This document shows, in pieces, positions 60,487 through 64,000 of a stretch of DNA of 64,000 nucleotides. A program made the translations under genes and the position numbers. Position 1 is the first letter of the stretch. Every line of letters begins with the position of its first letter. The DNA is from G965230615 sp965230615 (GTDB lineage: Bacteria; Pseudomonadota; Gammaproteobacteria; HTCC5015). The stretch is from assembly GCA_965230615.1 (NCBI GenBank), contig OZ246012.1, forward strand, positions 2,914,001-2,978,000, given 5' to 3'. Under the pieces are notes generated by a model. That model was not told the origin of the DNA. It saw only the letters and a list, made by a program, of their open reading frames with translations, and searched no databases.

Positions 60487-60561
60487 TAGCTTGATGACAA
60501 AGCTGGCATAACTGCCAGATAAGTACAGATTTAAAAAGATTAAGGTTACGAGGAAACAACC

Positions 60562-62103
60562 ATGCAACTGAATCCATCCGAAATCAGTGAGCTTATTAAA
60601 AAGCGCATTGAAAATTTCGATGCAGAAGCTGAGGCACGTACTGAAGGTACTATCGTTGCGTTAGGTGACGGTATTATTCGTGTACATGGCCTGGCCGACG
60701 TTATGGCAGGCGAGATGCTTGAGCTACCAGGCGACACCTACGCATTGGCACTGAATTTAGAACGCGATTCAGTCGGTGCGGTAGTACTCGGTGGTTATGG
60801 TCATCTTACAGAAGGTGACACCGTAAAATGTACAGGTCGTATTTTAGAAGTGCCTGTCGGTGAAGAGCTACTGGGTCGTGTTGTGAATGCACTGGGTACA
60901 CCAATTGATGGTAAAGGCCCAATTGATGCCAAAGAAAGTTCACCGATTGAAAAAATTGCCCCCGGTGTTATTGAGCGTCAATCAGTATCACAGCCCGTAC
61001 AAACAGGCTTGAAATCAATCGACTCAATGGTACCGATTGGTCGTGGTCAGCGTGAATTGATTATTGGTGACCGCCAAACAGGTAAAACAGCGGTGGCCGT
61101 TGATACGATCATCAACCAAAAGAGCACAGGCGTAAAATGTATTTATGTCGCGATTGGTCAGAAGCAATCCTCGATTGCAGCTGTTGTGCGTAAACTCGAA
61201 GAGCACGATGCGATGGGTCACACCATTGTGGTTGCCGCATCAGCGTCTGAATCATCGGTTATGCAGTTTATTTCAGCTTACTCTGGCTGTTCGATGGGTG
61301 AGTACTTCCGTGATATCGGTCAAGATGCACTGATCATCTATGATGACTTATCCAAGCAGGCGGTCGCGTATCGCCAGGTATCATTATTGCTACGTCGTCC
61401 GCCAGGTCGTGAAGCATTCCCGGGTGATGTTTTCTACTTGCATTCACGTCTGCTAGAGCGTGCAGCAAGGGTTAATGCTGAAGAGATTGAGCGCTTAACC
61501 GATGGCAAAGTAAAAGGCCAAACCGGTTCATTAACAGCCTTGCCAATTATTGAAACCCAAGCCGGTGACGTATCGGCTTTCGTACCGACCAACGTGATCT
61601 CTATTACCGATGGCCAGATCTTCTTGGAATCAAACCTGTTTAACTCAGGTTTCCGTCCTGCGATTAATGCCGGTATTTCAGTATCACGGGTAGGGGGTGC
61701 AGCCCAGACCAAGATTATTAAGAAGCTCGGTGGTGGTATTCGTCTGGCGCTAGCCCAGTACAATGAACTGGCTGCGTTCTCGCAGTTTGCCTCAGACCTT
61801 GATGAAGCCACACGTAAACAGCTTGACCGCGGTGAGCGTGTTATGGAGCTAATGAAGCAAGGTCAGTACGCACCATTAACCGTTGCTGATACGGCCATCT
61901 CATTGTATGCCGTTGATAAAGGCTTGATGGATGATGTTGAGATCAGCAACTTTGCGGATTGGGAAAAAGGCTTACATGGTCACTTCGAATCGACAGCCAG
62001 CGACTTGCGCAAGCAAATCAACGATAGCGGCGACTACAATGACGATATTGAAGCAGGTTTGAAGCGTGTTATCGAAGACTTCAAATCGAAGTCAGCAATT
62101 TAA
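60562..62103 (+). CDS. atpA: ATP synthase F1 subunit alpha
   Basis: Alpha is the non-catalytic nucleotide-binding subunit. The 513-residue protein has Walker A G-D-R-Q-T-G-K-T, the arginine finger region S-V-S-R-V-G-G-A-A-Q and normal length. RBS GAGGAA precedes the ATG. Confidence 0.98.
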   Translation: MQLNPSEISELIKKRIENFDAEAEARTEGTIVALGDGIIRVHGLADVMAGEMLELPGDTYALALNLERDSVGAVVLGGYGHLTEGDTVKCTGRILEVPVGEELLGRVVNALGTPIDGKGPIDAKESSPIEKIAPGVIERQSVSQPVQTGLKSIDSMVPIGRGQRELIIGDRQTGKTAVAVDTIINQKSTGVKCIYVAIGQKQSSIAAVVRKLEEHDAMGHTIVVAASASESSVMQFISAYSGCSMGEYFRDIGQDALIIYDDLSKQAVAYRQVSLLLRRPPGREAFPGDVFYLHSRLLERAARVNAEEIERLTDGKVKGQTGSLTALPIIETQAGDVSAFVPTNVISITDGQIFLESNLFNSGFRPAINAGISVSRVGGAAQTKIIKKLGGGIRLALAQYNELAAFSQFASDLDEATRKQLDRGERVMELMKQGQYAPLTVADTAISLYAVDKGLMDDVEISNFADWEKGLHGHFESTASDLRKQINDSGDYNDDIEAGLKRVIEDFKSKSAI

Positions 62104-62134
62104 CTGGCGTGATAACAATAGGTAAAGGTTAACT

Positions 62135-62998
62135 ATGGCTGCCGGAAAAGAGATACGCTCCAAGATCCAAAGCGTGAAAAATACGCAAAAGATCACCAAA
62201 GCGATGGAAATGGTTGCTGCCAGTAAGATGAAGCGCGCACAAGATCGCATGAAAGCCTCACGGCCTTATGCGGACAAGATTCGTAATATTATCGGGCATC
62301 TGGCCAATGGCCATCCTGAATACGAACATCCGTATATGAAAGCACGTGAAGAAATTAAGCGTGTAGGCTTTATTGTTGTATCAACCGATAAAGGCTTATG
62401 CGGTGGCTTAAACGTGAATGGCTTTAAGTGCGCCTTAAAAGAAATTCAGCAATGGCAGGAACAAAACGCTGAGATTGATCTGGCGATTGTCGGTCGTAAA
62501 GCGAGCGGTTTTTTTAAACGCGTTGGCGGCAATATTATCGCTCAAGTTGATAACTTAGGTGATAAGCCACGCCTTGAAGAATTGTTAGGTACGATTCAAG
62601 TGATGCTGAGTGCTTATGATGAAGGCCAGATTGATCGCTTGTATATCGTACAAAATAAGTTTGTGAACACCATGACGCAACAGCCTGAAGCGTTACAGCT
62701 GTTACCGTTATTGCCAAGCGAAGATGCTGAGCTGGATTATCATTGGGATTATATTTACGAGCCTGATGCAAAAGAAGTGCTCGATAGCTTATTAACGCGT
62801 TATATCGAATCGCAGGTTTATCAGGCCGTGGTTGAAAACGTCGCCTGTGAAATGGCCTCACGTATGATCGCGATGAAGAGCGCAACCGATAATGCTGGTG
62901 AGTTAATCAACGAGTTACAGTTGATTTACAACAAAGAGCGACAAGCGGCGATTACCCAAGAGCTATCAGAAATTGTGGCAGGTGCTGCAGCGGTTTAA
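62135..62998 (+). CDS. atpG: ATP synthase F1 subunit gamma
   Basis: Gamma is the central rotor. The 287-residue protein has the N-terminal K-I-Q-S-V-K-N-T-Q-K-I-T-K-A-M-E-M-V-A-A-S-K coil and the C-terminal coil ending I-T-Q-E-L-S-E-I-V-A-G-A. Normal length. Confidence 0.97.
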   Translation: MAAGKEIRSKIQSVKNTQKITKAMEMVAASKMKRAQDRMKASRPYADKIRNIIGHLANGHPEYEHPYMKAREEIKRVGFIVVSTDKGLCGGLNVNGFKCALKEIQQWQEQNAEIDLAIVGRKASGFFKRVGGNIIAQVDNLGDKPRLEELLGTIQVMLSAYDEGQIDRLYIVQNKFVNTMTQQPEALQLLPLLPSEDAELDYHWDYIYEPDAKEVLDSLLTRYIESQVYQAVVENVACEMASRMIAMKSATDNAGELINELQLIYNKERQAAITQELSEIVAGAAAV

Positions 62999-63010
62999 TG
63001 CGCTGATGTC

Positions 63011-63031
63011 ATTCCCAACTTGACTGGGAAT
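63011..63031. repeat. ATTCCC...GGGAAT extragenic palindrome in the atpG-atpD gap
   Basis: ATTCCCA and TGGGAAT pair around a seven-base loop, flanked by GTC and CCAG. It resembles the dispersed ATTCCC-N8-GGGAAT type repeats of several proteobacteria. It may also be a processing or attenuation hairpin within the atp messenger. Confidence 0.5.
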
Positions 63032-63088
63032 CCAGTAAACAAAAAACAGATTTTAAATTTATACAGATATAGACTGAGGAATATTGAG

Positions 63089-64000
63089 ATGAGTACCGGA
63101 ACTATTGTGCAAATCATTGGTGCGGTTGTAGACGTGGAATTCCCACGCGACGCAGTGCCAAAGATTTATGATGCATTAAAACTGGAAGACGACAGCCTCA
63201 CCTTAGAAGTACAAACGCAAATGGGTGACGGTATTGTTAGAACCATTGCCATGGGCTCATCAGATGGTTTGCGCCGTGGTACAGCGGTTAAAAATACAGG
63301 CAACCCAATTTCAGTGCCGGTAGGTGAAGGTACACTTGGCCGCATCATGAATGTACTCGGTGATCCGGTTGATAATGCCGGTGAAGTAAAAACTGACGAG
63401 GCTTGGGCCATTCACCGTCAAGCACCAAGCTACGAAGAGCAATCAAGCTCAACCGAGTTACTTGAAACCGGTATTAAAGTTATCGACTTGCTATGTCCAT
63501 TTGCCAAGGGTGGTAAGGTTGGTCTGTTCGGTGGTGCGGGTGTTGGTAAAACCGTTAACATGATGGAGCTGATCAACAACATTGCGAAAGAGCATAGTGG
63601 TTTATCAGTATTCGCCGGTGTAGGTGAGCGTACCCGTGAAGGTAATGACTTCTACCATGAAATGAACGACTCCAATGTATTGGATAAAGTTGCGATGGTA
63701 TACGGTCAGATGAATGAGCCACCAGGTAACCGCCTGCGTGTTGCTTTGACAGGCTTGACCATGGCTGAACGTTTTCGTGATGACGGTCGTGATGTTTTAT
63801 TATTCGTGGATAACATTTATCGTTATACACTGGCCGGTACTGAGGTATCAGCACTATTAGGTCGTATGCCATCAGCGGTAGGTTATCAGCCAACCTTGGC
63901 CGAAGAGATGGGTGTACTGCAAGAACGTATTACCTCAACCAAAAAAGGTTCGATCACATCGATCCAAGCGGTTTATGTCCCAGCCGATGATTTGACTGAC
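63089..64000 (+). CDS. atpD: ATP synthase F1 subunit beta (cut by window edge)
   Basis: Beta carries the catalytic sites. The first 304 codons are present: start S-T-G-T-I-V-Q-I-I-G-A-V-V-D-V, Walker A G-G-A-G-V-G-K-T-V, the G-E-R-T-R-E-G-N-D motif and L-L-F-V-D-N-I-Y-R-Y-T-L-A-G-T-E-V-S. The frame is open to the last base, so the gene is simply truncated by the window. A TGAGGAAT ribosome site precedes the ATG. Confidence 0.97.
   Translation, partial: MSTGTIVQIIGAVVDVEFPRDAVPKIYDALKLEDDSLTLEVQTQMGDGIVRTIAMGSSDGLRRGTAVKNTGNPISVPVGEGTLGRIMNVLGDPVDNAGEVKTDEAWAIHRQAPSYEEQSSSTELLETGIKVIDLLCPFAKGGKVGLFGGAGVGKTVNMMELINNIAKEHSGLSVFAGVGERTREGNDFYHEMNDSNVLDKVAMVYGQMNEPPGNRLRVALTGLTMAERFRDDGRDVLLFVDNIYRYTLAGTEVSALLGRMPSAVGYQPTLAEEMGVLQERITSTKKGSITSIQAVYVPADDLTD

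Overview
The window is chromosomal DNA from a gammaproteobacterium, and it contains the replication-origin region. The evidence is gene order: argH-algZ-algR-hemC-hemD-hemX-hemY resembles Pseudomonas and its relatives, gyrB-recF-dnaN-dnaA sits back to back with rpmH-rnpA-yidD-yidC-mnmE, and mnmG, rsmG-parA-parB and atpIBEFHAGD follow. H-NOX, HxlR and oligopeptidase A genes and moderate GC fit a marine or aquatic Pseudomonadales/Cellvibrionales-type bacterium, but genus cannot be fixed from the sequence alone. No rRNA or tRNA genes and no CRISPR arrays were recognised.

Layout. 1-1902: the 5' end of lysA and lptM on the minus strand, diverging from a membrane protein gene and a carboxylesterase. 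1918-3810: a two-gene nitric-oxide-sensing unit (H-NOX protein plus soluble PAS histidine kinase). 4217-10602: an accessory island, AT-rich by eye, that reads as an integron cassette array. About ten imperfect-palindromic attC sites, all in the same orientation, alternate with short genes, and no integrase is present. The cassettes encode a Tse2-like toxin with its Tsi2-like partner, a DUF2185 immunity-like protein, a VOC protein, a methyltransferase facing the wrong way, and several membrane, exported and unknown proteins. The island is flanked by a broken signal-peptide gene (left) and by a 60-bp direct repeat pair plus a truncated HD-phosphohydrolase remnant (right).

11382-23272: a DoxX-like gene, argH, the AlgZ/AlgR two-component pair, the heme cluster hemCDXY, an epimerase, an orphan ParA-type ATPase, ubiD and a CYTH triphosphatase. 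23542-35069: a mixed stretch with a GT2 glycosyltransferase, an HxlR regulator with its divergent target, two acetyltransferases, an outer-membrane barrel, an exported methyltransferase-like protein, xthA, an SH3 protein, prlC and a LemA/GIDE-type membrane pair.

35114-50136: the origin region. gyrB, recF, dnaN and dnaA run on the minus strand; rpmH to mnmE and mnmG run on the plus strand. Perfect DnaA boxes flank dnaA on both sides, and two consensus parS sites lie inside recF, matching the ParA/ParB pair encoded at 55181-56885. A TonB-like protein and a beta-carbonic anhydrase lacking its first zinc cysteine lie between mnmE and mnmG. 50512-57652: a tyrosine/arginine-rich small exported protein, a large GGDEF-EAL protein, a 763-bp gene-free gap, then rsmG-parA-parB. 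57868-64000: the F1Fo ATP synthase operon, cut off inside atpD.

The most distinctive content is the integrase-less cassette array, and within it the Tse2/Tsi2-like pair acting apparently as a toxin-antitoxin cassette with no type VI secretion genes nearby.
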